A stretch of 44,131 nt of DNA from positions 1 to 44,131 of the forward strand of contig CANRJS010000016.1 of NCBI GenBank assembly GCA_947631015.1, read 5' to 3'. Below the pieces are notes generated by a model. That model was not told the origin of the DNA, ran no database searches, and saw nothing but the letters and a program-made list of their open reading frames with translations. This document shows positions 8,495-16,212 of this stretch, piece by piece. Each line of letters begins with the position of its first letter. Within the stretch, counting starts at the first letter, position 1. The position numbers and the translations under genes are program-made. The DNA is from an uncultured Clostridia bacterium (lineage in GTDB: Bacteria; Bacillota; Clostridia; Oscillospirales; JAAYOS01).

Positions 8495-9217
8495 TCACTC
8501 CGCGCCGCGCGTGAGCACGAACATTCCTATCGCCGCCGCGACGGGGAGGTTGAGGCTGTCCACGTCCTTTGTCTGCGGGATGAACACCGCCGTCCCGCGA
8601 GAAGCGTACTCCGGCGCGAGACCCGTCCCCTCGTTGCCGAAGACCATCGAGAACGCGCGCGAGCGCGGCCGCGTCGAGGTCGAGAGCTCTACGGCACCGT
8701 CGAGCATGAACGTGTAGACCTCGCGCGCGGGGAAGTCCGCCGCGTAGTCCTCCCACGACGCATACGAGCGCGAGCGGAGGCGGAAGATCGCGCCCATCGA
8801 GGCGCGTACCGCGCGCGGCGCGAAGCGGTCGGCGGCGGGGGTTATCACCGCGACGTCCTTCACGCCGAAGCCCGCCGCGGTGCGGAGTATCGTGCCGAGG
8901 TTCCCCATATCGCCGGGGTGGTCGAGGACGAGGTGCGGCGCGTCCGGCGTAAGCTCGCCCTCGAACTTGCGGAACACACCCGCGACGTAGACGTTCTCCT
9001 TCGGGCTGACGCGCGCTATCGCGCGCCCCGCGTCCGGGACGACCGGGACGCCGAGTTCTCGGCAGAGCTCCGCCACTCCCGCGGCGTCCTCAAATTCGCC
9101 GTGGAGGTACACCGCCTCCGCGAGGTCGGGGCGGCAGCGCAGAAGCTCCATCGTGGGAAACGCGCCGAGGGTATAGGACGTCTCGCCGTCCTTTTTGTAC
9201 GGTCGAAGCGGCGTCAT
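8495..9217 (-). CDS. SpoU/TrmH family RNA 2'-O-methyltransferase
   Basis: A 240-residue SPOUT-class enzyme that uses S-adenosylmethionine to methylate ribose in tRNA or rRNA. All three knot motifs are visible: NLGTILRTA (about 115), VFGNEGTGL (about 198) and SLNLPVAAAIGMF (about 221). An N-terminal domain of about 100 residues precedes the knot, as in RlmB/TsnR-like members. The start has GGAGGACCCGAAA before the ATG. Target nucleotide unknown. A hairpin without a U tract lies between this gene and malQ upstream, so the two may be partly uncoupled. Confidence 0.88.
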   Translation of the reverse strand: MTPLRPYKKDGETSYTLGAFPTMELLRCRPDLAEAVYLHGEFEDAAGVAELCRELGVPVVPDAGRAIARVSPKENVYVAGVFRKFEGELTPDAPHLVLDHPGDMGNLGTILRTAAGFGVKDVAVITPAADRFAPRAVRASMGAIFRLRSRSYASWEDYAADFPAREVYTFMLDGAVELSTSTRPRSRAFSMVFGNEGTGLAPEYASRGTAVFIPQTKDVDSLNLPVAAAIGMFVLTRGAE

Positions 9218-9288
9218 TTTCGGGTCCTCCTTTGTTTTTCGGCTCCGAGGCAGCGCCCCGGAGCCGTCGTTTCTTGCGTTTTAACGTC

Positions 9289-10737
9289 TCACCGGCGGTA
9301 GATGTGGTTCCAGCGGGCAAGGCGCTCCACGGGGATATGCGCGAGCTGTTCCTTCGTCACGCGGAAGCGCCACATCCCCGACGCCACGCCGGGGGTGTTC
9401 ATACGGGTGTCCTTTCCGTAGCCGAGGAGGTCCTGCACCGGCGCCATCGCGACGTCCGCAGTCGAGGCGAACAGCGTCCTAAGTACGGCCTTCACGCCCT
9501 CGCCGATGTCGCTTCCCTCATAGCCGCAGTATTCGTATATCAGCTTCTTCGGCATGGGTTCGAGCTCGTAGAGGTAGCCGAGGAGTGTGTTGTTGTCGTG
9601 CGTGCCGGTGTAGGCAACGCAGTCGCGGGGATAGGTGTGCGGCTGGTGCGTACTCTCGCTGTCGTCCATAAAGCCGAACTGCATCACGCGCATCCCCGGG
9701 AATCCGCTGTACTCTAGGAGCTCCGCGACGTCCGGCGTGTTCTCGCCGAGGTCCTCGGCGATGACCTCGCCCGAGCACTCCTCCGCGACGCGCTTCACCA
9801 TGTCGACAAACGCCTCGCGCGGCCCCACGACCCACTCGCCGTCCTTAGCGGTCTCGGCGTCCGCCGGGATCGACCAGTAGCTTGCAAAGCCCCGGAAGTG
9901 GTCTATACGCACCGCGTCAAACAGCTCAAACACGCTGCGCAGGCGCTCCTCCCACCACTTGAAGCCGTCCCGCTCCATCCGCTCCCAGTCGTAGATGGGG
10001 TTGCCCCAGAGCTGGCCGTCCTCCGAGAAGTAGTCGGGCGGGCATCCTGCGACGCGGGTCTCGTGCCCGTCGCGGTCGAGAAGGAACATGTCGCGGTTCG
10101 CCCAGACGTCGGCGGAGTCGCCGTCCACATATATCGGTATGTCGCCGATTATCTTTATGCCCGCGTCGTTTGCGTACTCGCGGAGCGCGTGCCATTGGCG
10201 GAAAAACTCGTACTGGATGAAGCGCCACGCGCGCTCGTCGTCCTTCGAGTAATCATCCGTGGTCCACTCGCGCCAGTCGAGGTCTCCGTTTGCCTCCTTG
10301 CGGGCGATGAACTCGCAGAAGCGGTCTATCTGCGGGTGCTTTTTGATGAACTTCTCCACCTCGTCCGCCGTCTTCCTGTCGGCAAGGGCGCGCTCCGCCG
10401 CGCGCTTCAGCGTTACGAGGCGGGTCTGCTTCAAGCGCTCGTACTCCGCCGAGTAGGGCTGGCTCTGACGCTCGGCGTCGAGCTCGGCGCGGGTGAGAAG
10501 TCCCTCCTCCGCGAGCGTCTCAAGGTCGATAAAGAACGGGTTTCCCGCAAACGCCGACACCGACTTGTACGGAGAATTGTCGATGTTGGGTATCATGAAC
10601 GGCAGGACCTGCCAGTACCTGAACCTGCAATCCTTCATCAGGTCGACCGTCTCGCGGGCCTCCTTGCCGAAGGTCCCGCACCCGAACTCTCCGGGCAGAC
10701 TGCTGACGTGCAGCAGCATACCGCTTCCTCTCTGCAT
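9289..10737 (-). CDS. malQ: 4-alpha-glucanotransferase (amylomaltase, GH77)
   Basis: Transfers alpha-1,4-glucan segments between maltodextrins or glycogen in the cytosol. The 482-residue length is typical of the short bacterial form. The start RGSGMLLHVSSLPGEFG is the family signature. Catalytic elements are the nucleophile Asp in RIDHFRGF, the acid/base Glu in AEDLGENT and the transition-state Asp in THDNNT. The start at 10737 is preferred to one 111 bases upstream, because that extension has no family similarity and GGGAGGAAATGTT lies just before 10737. The gap to the VOC gene upstream is about 50 bases. No other glycogen or maltose genes are in the window. Confidence 0.95.
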   Translation of the reverse strand: MQRGSGMLLHVSSLPGEFGCGTFGKEARETVDLMKDCRFRYWQVLPFMIPNIDNSPYKSVSAFAGNPFFIDLETLAEEGLLTRAELDAERQSQPYSAEYERLKQTRLVTLKRAAERALADRKTADEVEKFIKKHPQIDRFCEFIARKEANGDLDWREWTTDDYSKDDERAWRFIQYEFFRQWHALREYANDAGIKIIGDIPIYVDGDSADVWANRDMFLLDRDGHETRVAGCPPDYFSEDGQLWGNPIYDWERMERDGFKWWEERLRSVFELFDAVRIDHFRGFASYWSIPADAETAKDGEWVVGPREAFVDMVKRVAEECSGEVIAEDLGENTPDVAELLEYSGFPGMRVMQFGFMDDSESTHQPHTYPRDCVAYTGTHDNNTLLGYLYELEPMPKKLIYEYCGYEGSDIGEGVKAVLRTLFASTADVAMAPVQDLLGYGKDTRMNTPGVASGMWRFRVTKEQLAHIPVERLARWNHIYRR

Positions 10738-10786
10738 AACATTTCCTCCCATAATTATCTTTTTAAGCGGCAGAAGCCGCCGTTTT

Positions 10787-11128
10787 TCATATCTGCACGA
10801 CGCAGAACGGATTCCCGTCCGGGTCCTCGAGGACGACGTAGTCCGCACCCGGCTCGTAGCTCCACTCCTTGCGGCGCGCGCCGAGCGCCAGGAGCCGCTC
10901 GACCTCGCCCGCCTGATCGTCTGTGAAGATGTCGATGTGGTGCCGCCGCGCCTTCGGGCTCGTGACGAGCTTCAGCGAGAGCTGCACGCCCTCGCCGTCC
11001 TCCGGCCCGAGCATCGCGAAGTCTGCGTCCGGCGGATACTTCAGCTTATAGTGAAGCGCCGCCGACCAGAATTCCACCGCGCGGGGGATGTCGGTCACGC
11101 CCCACACTATCGCGCCTATCTTAGTCAT
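10787..11128 (-). CDS. VOC (glyoxalase/bleomycin-resistance fold) family protein
   Basis: A 113-residue single-domain protein with the two beta-alpha-beta-beta-beta halves of the vicinal oxygen chelate fold. The first half begins IGAIVWGVTDIPRAVEFWSAALHYK. The second contains DIFTDDQAGEVERLLALGA and ends VVLEDPDGNPFCVVQ, where the C-terminal family motif is plain. The ATG has GGAGGAGAAAGA before it and overlaps the stop of the upstream mpg gene by ATGA, so translation is coupled. Function cannot be assigned; related proteins range from dioxygenases to drug-binding proteins. Confidence 0.85.
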   Translation of the reverse strand: MTKIGAIVWGVTDIPRAVEFWSAALHYKLKYPPDADFAMLGPEDGEGVQLSLKLVTSPKARRHHIDIFTDDQAGEVERLLALGARRKEWSYEPGADYVVLEDPDGNPFCVVQI

Positions 11129-11658
11129 TCTTTCTCCTCCCCGAAGTGTCCGACAAACCGCAGAAGCGCCGCGCGGTCGCGTTCGGACGCGTAGTCTATC
11201 CCGACGCGCGGCGCAGCCGTCACCGTCGGACGCACGCCGTCGTCCTCTATCCACACCTCGTCCCCGAGCGCGAGGCCGTTCTGCTCCCGCGTGAGGGCGC
11301 ACGCCCTCGAGAGAAGCCCCGGCCCCTTCGCCCCGACGCCCGCGCGGAGCAGGACGGCCTGCGGGTCGCCCTCCGCGCCGGTCGTGATGTTTGTGAGGCT
11401 GTGCATTCCGTAGCAGAGATATATGTAGAGTCGGCCGCCGGCCTCGTAGAGCATGTCCGAGCGGTGAGGACGTCCCTCCCGCCTCGGAGTCTTCGAGGCG
11501 TGGCAGGCGGTGTCGCCCTCGCCGCAGTATGCCTCGGTCTCGGATATCCTCACCTTCAGCACCTCGCCCGTGGGGAGACGGTGGCAGAGAAGCTTTCCCA
11601 CAAGCTCCGGCGCGACCGCGCGAACGTCGCGGCGGAACCAACCGGCGTCACACCTCAT
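11125..11658 (-). CDS. 3-methyladenine DNA glycosylase (AAG/Mpg family)
   Basis: A 177-residue base-excision enzyme that removes alkylated purines and hypoxanthine from DNA. Family features are LVGKLLCHRL, the substrate/catalytic stretch RISETEAYCGEGDTACHA, GRLYIYLCYGMHSLTNI and VLLRAG. The start at 11658 overlaps the end of the serine dehydratase gene by 11 bases and has GAGGAG and GAGGAA just before it; longer in-frame starts would lie inside that gene and lack similarity. It is translationally coupled to the VOC gene. A second, unrelated 3-methyladenine glycosylase (tag) lies 22 kb away. Confidence 0.9.
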   Translation of the reverse strand: MRCDAGWFRRDVRAVAPELVGKLLCHRLPTGEVLKVRISETEAYCGEGDTACHASKTPRREGRPHRSDMLYEAGGRLYIYLCYGMHSLTNITTGAEGDPQAVLLRAGVGAKGPGLLSRACALTREQNGLALGDEVWIEDDGVRPTVTAAPRVGIDYASERDRAALLRFVGHFGEEKE

Positions 11659-12886
11659 CTTCCTCGTACTCCTCAAGCAGCGTAACGCGCGGGTGGAAGT
11701 TCCGCGCGAGCCCGCCGAGCGACGTCTCGCGGTAGGCGCTTCCCATGTCCCGCCCGGTCTCGAGCATCGTCTCGACGACCGTGTCAAACGAAATAGTCCT
11801 CGTGCTCGTGAGGAAGTCCGCGAGGCGGTAGGCGTTTATCGCGCGCATCGCCGCGACGGCGTTCCGTTCTATACAGGGTATCTGCACGAGTCCGCCCACC
11901 GGGTCGCAGGTGAGACCGAGGTGGTGCTCCATCGCGACCTCCGCTGCGTACTCCGTCTCGTCTATGCCCATGCCGTGCAGCTCGCAGAGCGCGGCGGCCG
12001 CCATCGAGCAGGCGGAGCCTATCTCCGCCTGGCACCCGCACTCCGCCCCGCTTATCGAGGCGTTCGTCTTTATCACGAGCCCTATAAGCCCGCCCGCGGC
12101 GAGCGCGCGGACTATGTCTCCGTCCGAAAAGCCCTTCGTCTCCTGCATGTATCTTAGGACAGCGGGTAGTACGCCGCACGCGCCGCAGGTCGGCGCGGTG
12201 ACGACGGTGCCGCCGGAGGCGTTCTCCTCGCTCGAGGCGAACGCGTAGGCACAGACCTCGCGGTTCTCACGCGTCTGTGCGTCCTCGCCCGGGCGGACGG
12301 CGGTGTGGAGCACCTTCGCCTTGCGGAGAAGCCCCGTCCCGCCGGGAAGTGTCCCCTCAGCCGCGAGGCCGCTGTCTATCGCCTGCCGCATTGCCCGCCA
12401 TATATCGAGAAGGTACGCGCGTATCTCCTCGCCTTCGAAGCGGACGGCGTAGTCCGAGAGGCGGATGCCCTCGCTGCGGCAGTAAGCCGCTATCTCGGCG
12501 AAGTTTTTGTGGGGATAGACGTCCCCCGGCTCACGGAACTGTCTGCCGAGGTACTTTATGCTCCCGCCGCCTATCGAAAGAACGCGCAGGGAGGTTATCC
12601 GCTCGCCCGCGCGGAATACCTCGAAGTCCATGGTGTTCGGATGCTCGCCGTTCTGGAGGTTCCCGCCGAACACGACCTCGCATTTCACCGGCGCGAACGC
12701 CCTTATGAGCGCGCGGTCGGTCATGTGACCGCGCCCGGTAGCGGAGAGCGAGCCGTAGAGCGTCACGCGGAAGAAGTCCGCCGACGGGTACTCGGCGCGT
12801 ATCTCGCGCGCCGCGCGCACCGGCCCCATCGTATGGCTCGAGGACGGCCCCACGCCTATCTTGTAAAGCTCACGCAGAGACTGCAT
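11648..12886 (-). CDS. sdaA: L-serine dehydratase, iron-sulfur type, single chain
   Basis: Deaminates L-serine to pyruvate and ammonia with an oxygen-sensitive [4Fe-4S] cluster. The beta domain at the N-terminus begins with the substrate-loop signature IGVGPSSSHTMGP. The alpha domain follows, with cluster and active-site cysteines in APTCGACG, GSACSMAA and LTCDPVGG. At 412 residues it is a compact fused version of the two-subunit clostridial enzyme. The ATG has GGGAGGTGGGGTT before it. It is the first gene of a minus-strand run with mpg and the VOC gene, overlapping mpg by 11 bases. Confidence 0.95.
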   Translation of the reverse strand: MQSLRELYKIGVGPSSSHTMGPVRAAREIRAEYPSADFFRVTLYGSLSATGRGHMTDRALIRAFAPVKCEVVFGGNLQNGEHPNTMDFEVFRAGERITSLRVLSIGGGSIKYLGRQFREPGDVYPHKNFAEIAAYCRSEGIRLSDYAVRFEGEEIRAYLLDIWRAMRQAIDSGLAAEGTLPGGTGLLRKAKVLHTAVRPGEDAQTRENREVCAYAFASSEENASGGTVVTAPTCGACGVLPAVLRYMQETKGFSDGDIVRALAAGGLIGLVIKTNASISGAECGCQAEIGSACSMAAAALCELHGMGIDETEYAAEVAMEHHLGLTCDPVGGLVQIPCIERNAVAAMRAINAYRLADFLTSTRTISFDTVVETMLETGRDMGSAYRETSLGGLARNFHPRVTLLEEYEEDEV

Positions 12887-12919
12887 AACCCCACCTCCCT
12901 ATATAACTAGCTGTATTGT

Positions 12920-13597
12920 CTATTTTGAATTCAACGCTTTGTCTATGAGTTTCAGGCCGTTCCGTGCGTCCGCGATCTCGCGCTCGAGCGACTCGACGGC
13001 GCGCGTCAGCGCCTCCGTGTACTCCTCGGCAAGCCGCCTCGCGGGCTTGGTATACAGAGTTTCCGCAACATGGCGGAGCTTGTGACGGTACTCGCGAAGC
13101 ACCGACTCCGGCGCGTCCTCGCGCCGGTCGGGCTCTCCCTCCGGCGTGAGGGTGTAGAGCTGTCCTCCGATGAGGGCGTTGTAGGCGGCAGTCCGCATGA
13201 GGCCGAGCATCCCCGCGGCCTCGAGCTTGTCCGCATCGTAGAGCAGCTGCGCCTCGAGGACGTCGGTCCGCCCGCCGGTGCGGTAGCTGTGCGCGCGGAT
13301 GCAGTGCCGTACCTTTTCGCAGAACTCCCCAGAGTACCCGCGCCCCGCGAGCCACGCGGCCGCCTTGTCCGCGCCTATCGCGGCGTGGCCGAGCTCCGGG
13401 TGACTGCGCTCCTCCGCGCGCCCTATGTCGTGCAGGAGGCAGGATATGACGAGAAGGTCGTAGTCCGCCTCTCCGAAGCTCTCCGCGAGTTCGAGCGCGC
13501 GGCCGAGCACGCGGTAGACGTGCTCCGGGTCGTGCGCCGAATCGGACATACACTCAAGCATGTACTTCTCGACCGCCCTGTACTCCACTTCCGTCAT
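12920..13597 (-). CDS. HD-domain phosphohydrolase
   Basis: A 225-residue metal-dependent phosphohydrolase of the HD superfamily. The metal ligands are the early His in HDPEHVYRVL, the HD pair in LLHDIGR, a following His region, and the Asp in LLYDADKLEA. The start at 13597 has GGAGGAGTGACGGG before it. A longer in-frame reading extends another 100 codons upstream but runs through a tandem DNA repeat and gives a repeated artificial peptide, so it was rejected. The C-terminus is a long helix rich in Arg, Glu and Lys. Substrate unknown. It is divergent from the radical-SAM gene. Confidence 0.88.
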   Translation of the reverse strand: MTEVEYRAVEKYMLECMSDSAHDPEHVYRVLGRALELAESFGEADYDLLVISCLLHDIGRAEERSHPELGHAAIGADKAAAWLAGRGYSGEFCEKVRHCIRAHSYRTGGRTDVLEAQLLYDADKLEAAGMLGLMRTAAYNALIGGQLYTLTPEGEPDRREDAPESVLREYRHKLRHVAETLYTKPARRLAEEYTEALTRAVESLEREIADARNGLKLIDKALNSK

Positions 13598-13650
13598 CCC
13601 GTCACTCCTCCAAACACCGTTTTCGCCGCCGTGCAGCTTGTCTTGAGGTT

Positions 13651-13885
13651 TATTATACCATATCGCGAAGCGATATGGTATAATGCGCCATGTTTTGCGG
13701 TTCCGCCCGAAAGGGCGGGAGCAAAACGGCATTGAATCAAGTATAATAGCCGCTTTGCGGCTATTATACCATATCGCGAAGCGATATGGTATAATGCGCC
13801 ATGTTTTGCGGTTCCGCCCGAAAGAGCGGGAGCAAAACGGCATTGAATCAGATATAATAGCCGCTCCTGCGGCTATTATACCAAT
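13651..13885. repeat. Tandem palindromic repeat, about 111 bp x 2.1
   Basis: Two near-identical units (13651-13761 and 13762-13873) and the start of a third. Each unit holds three inverted repeats: one around TATCGCGAAGCGATA flanked by ATTATACC/GGTATAAT, one around GTTTTGC...GCAAAAC with a GGGCGG-type core, and one around AGCCGC...GCGGCT flanked by TATAAT/ATTATA. The units differ by a G/A change in the second hairpin loop, the AAG/AGA joint and a one-base length change in the third loop. The array lies in the divergent region between the HD gene and the radical-SAM gene. Confidence 0.9.
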
Positions 13886-13937
13886 ACAGGCGGGATATTT
13901 CAAGCGGAACGGCGGTCGAAAATATTTTCGTATATGG

Positions 13938-13951
13938 CAAACAAATGTTTG
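13938..13951. promoter_or_regulatory. LexA (SOS)-like operator
   Basis: CAAACAAATGTTTG matches the Bacillus-type SOS box CGAACRNRYGTTYC at all informative positions except 2 and 14. It overlaps the -35 hexamer of the radical-SAM gene promoter, where a repressor would block polymerase. The call is by consensus only; no lexA gene is in the window. Confidence 0.5.
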
Positions 13952-13977
13952 ACATTTTGGAATCGCCGTAGTATAAT
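13949..13977 (+). promoter_or_regulatory. Sigma-A promoter of the radical-SAM/DUF4130 pair
   Basis: A perfect TTGACA (13949-13954) and a perfect TATAAT (13972-13977) with a 17-base spacer. A promoter this strong would be expected to need a repressor, in keeping with the overlapping LexA-like box. Confidence 0.88.
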
Positions 13978-14019
13978 GACACTACGCACACAGTATTCGG
14001 AGAGGGGAGGGGCGGCTAA

Positions 14020-15342
14020 GTGAACGTCGCGGAAAAACTGAAAATACTTGCGAACGCCGCGAAGTACGACGCGAGCTGTTCCTCGAGTGGATCCGCCCGC
14101 GCGGGTAAGGACGGCTTCGGCTCGGCGGCGATGGCGGGGATATGCCACTCGTGGTCGGCGGACGGGCGCTGCATCAGTCTTTTGAAGGTGCTGATGAGTA
14201 ACTCCTGCGTGTACGACTGCGCGTACTGCGTCAACCGCGCCTCCGCGAACCCTCCCCGCGCCACCTTCACTCCGGAGGAGCTGGCGTCGCTTACGGTCGA
14301 GTTCTACCGCAGGAACTACATCGAAGGGCTGTTCCTAAGCTCGGGCGTTTGCCGTTCGCCGGACTACACGATGGAGCTGATGATAAAGACGCTCGAACTG
14401 CTTCGGAACAGCTATCGCTTCTACGGCTACATCCATCTCAAGGTGATACCCGGGGCCTCCCCCGAGCTGATAAGCCGCGCGGGACTGCTCGCGGACAGGC
14501 TCTCGGTGAATATCGAGCTGCCGAGCCGCGAGTCGCTGAAGCTCCTCGCGCCGCAGAAGGAGCGCGCGGGGCTCGTCCGTCCGATGAGGAACATCAAGGC
14601 TCTGAAGGTGCAGAACGCGGACGAGAAAAAGCACTTCAAAAGCGCGCCGACCTTTGCCCCGGCGGGTCAGACGACGCAGATGATAGTCGGCGCGACGGGG
14701 GAGAGCGACCTCGACATCCTGCGCCTGTCGAAGGGTCTCTACTCCTCGTTTGACATGAAGCGCGTCTACTTCTCCGCATACCTCCCGGTGAGCACGAGCC
14801 CGCTGCTGCCTGGGCGGGAAAAGCCGATAGAACTTCGGCGCGAGCACCGTCTCTATCAGGCGGACTGGCTCATGCGGTTCTACAAGTTCGACGCGGAGGA
14901 GATCCTTGACCGCGCCGGCTCGTCCAATCTCGACCCCGCCCTCGACCCCAAGTGCGCGTGGGCGCTCCGCCACCCCGAGTTTTTCCCGGTCGAGGTCAAC
15001 ACGGCAGACTACGAGATGCTGCTGCGCGTCCCCGGCGTCGGCGTGAAGAGCGCGCTGAGGATAGTGAGGGCGCGGCGGCTCGCGTCTCTCGGCGCGGACG
15101 ACCTGCGGAAGATGGGCGTCGTGATGAAGCGCGCGCAGTACTTTCTCACGGCGCGGGGAAAGTACGCCGGCGCGGTCGCGCCAGACAGTCCACTTCTCCG
15201 CGAAATACTCTCCGAGCGGCGCGACATGGCGCAGCTCTCCCTTTTCGGCGACGCTTCCGTGCCCGCACTGCCGTCCGGCATCACGCTGAGCGACAGCACC
15301 GCGCTTGCCATGCGCGAGCTCGCGGCGCCGGTCGAGTGGTAG
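14020..15342 (+). CDS. Putative DNA modification/repair radical SAM protein
   Basis: A 440-residue radical S-adenosylmethionine enzyme. The [4Fe-4S] cysteines are Cys63, Cys67 and Cys70 in NSCVYDCAYC, the CxxxCxxC form. The C-terminal part has a helix-hairpin-helix DNA-binding motif, LRVPGVGVKSALRIVRARR. This architecture matches the family defined by its linkage to uracil-DNA glycosylase-like proteins and DUF4130. The start is GTG at 14020 with GGAGGGG before it. The next gene is the DUF4130 partner. The reaction is not established; a role in repair or modification of DNA is inferred from the HhH motif, the partner and the SOS-like promoter. Confidence 0.88.
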   Translation: MNVAEKLKILANAAKYDASCSSSGSARAGKDGFGSAAMAGICHSWSADGRCISLLKVLMSNSCVYDCAYCVNRASANPPRATFTPEELASLTVEFYRRNYIEGLFLSSGVCRSPDYTMELMIKTLELLRNSYRFYGYIHLKVIPGASPELISRAGLLADRLSVNIELPSRESLKLLAPQKERAGLVRPMRNIKALKVQNADEKKHFKSAPTFAPAGQTTQMIVGATGESDLDILRLSKGLYSSFDMKRVYFSAYLPVSTSPLLPGREKPIELRREHRLYQADWLMRFYKFDAEEILDRAGSSNLDPALDPKCAWALRHPEFFPVEVNTADYEMLLRVPGVGVKSALRIVRARRLASLGADDLRKMGVVMKRAQYFLTARGKYAGAVAPDSPLLREILSERRDMAQLSLFGDASVPALPSGITLSDSTALAMRELAAPVEW

Positions 15343-15359
15343 GAACGCCGCAAATACAG

Positions 15360-15382
15360 GCCCCGCCGCGCGGCGGCGGGGC
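15360..15382 (+). other. GC-rich hairpin between the radical-SAM and DUF4130 genes
   Basis: A 10-bp perfect stem (15360-15369 with 15373-15382) with a GCG loop is followed, 11 bases later, by six T's. It may be a weak terminator or a processing/stability element within the operon; the DUF4130 gene has no other evident promoter. Confidence 0.5.
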
Positions 15383-15429
15383 TCCCGAAACCGTTTTTTA
15401 AACAGGCTCCCGCCTGTGGAGGAAATACA

Positions 15430-16176
15430 ATGCTTCACATCTATGACGGTACGTTTGACGGCGTGCTCTGCGCCGTTTTCGACGTGTTCGCCCTCCGCGA
15501 CGAGGACGCCGAGATACTTCCCGCCGCCCGCTATTCCGGCGCTTCCCTCTACTACACCCGCGAGGTGAACGCCGATCCGTCCCACGCGGACAGGGTGGGG
15601 AACATGCTCGAGCGCTTCCGCCCCGGCACTCTGCGGCGGCTCTACGCGGCGTGGCTCTCGCACGACGAGCACGTCGAGGAGTACATCCTAGCCGCCGTGC
15701 GCTGCGCCGTCGCGTACAAGGCGGACCCGTTCGCGTTCCGGCAGTACCACGCGATTTTCGAGCTTGACCGGCTCGCGACGCTCGTCGGAAACGAGGCGCA
15801 CCGGATGCTACAGTTCGTGCGCTTCGTGAAGCTGCGGAGCCGCGTCTACGCGGCGGACATCCGTCCCGAGTACGACGTCCTGCCGCTGATAGGCGCGCAC
15901 TTCCACTCGCGGTTCCGGGACGTGGCGTTCATGATACGCGACCTCACTCACCTCCGCGCGATACTCTCAAACCCGCGCGAGTGGTACATCGCGCCGCTCC
16001 CGGCGGAGAATCCCCCGCTCGACGCGGACGGCGAGTACGAGACGCTGTGGAAGCTCTACTTTGACAACATCGCCATCGCGGAGCGCCGCAACCCGAAGCT
16101 TCAGCAGCACTTCGTCCCGCAGAAGTACCGCTCGTTTATCACCGAGTTTCGGGACGGAGCGGACGCGCGGCGGTGA
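15430..16176 (+). CDS. DUF4130 (probable DNA metabolism) partner of the radical-SAM protein
   Basis: A 248-residue protein of the family repeatedly found next to, or fused with, the HhH radical-SAM protein above. The N-terminus (HIYDGTFDGVLCAVFDVF) and the C-terminal block LWKLYFDNIAIAERRNPKLQ followed by FVPQKYRSFITEF are characteristic. In many genomes this protein continues into a uracil-DNA glycosylase domain; here it stops right after the DUF4130 block, so that domain is absent. The ATG has TGGAGGAAATACA before it. The gap to the upstream gene is 87 bases and contains a hairpin. Biochemical role unknown. Confidence 0.85.
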   Translation: MLHIYDGTFDGVLCAVFDVFALRDEDAEILPAARYSGASLYYTREVNADPSHADRVGNMLERFRPGTLRRLYAAWLSHDEHVEEYILAAVRCAVAYKADPFAFRQYHAIFELDRLATLVGNEAHRMLQFVRFVKLRSRVYAADIRPEYDVLPLIGAHFHSRFRDVAFMIRDLTHLRAILSNPREWYIAPLPAENPPLDADGEYETLWKLYFDNIAIAERRNPKLQQHFVPQKYRSFITEFRDGADARR

Positions 16177-16212
16177 ATTTTTCCACCCGCTCCCGGTCAT
16201 ACTAGCGCGGGG

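Noticed and set aside
12920-13903. 100-codon N-terminal extension of the HD protein
   Set aside because: It reads through the tandem 111-bp repeat and gives the same artificial peptide twice; a good ribosome binding site precedes the ATG at 13597.
13938-13951. Rex (redox) operator instead of a LexA box
   Set aside because: Rex sites read TTGTTAA-type arms with a longer spacer; this site has AAAC and GTTT arms with four central bases, which fits SOS boxes better.
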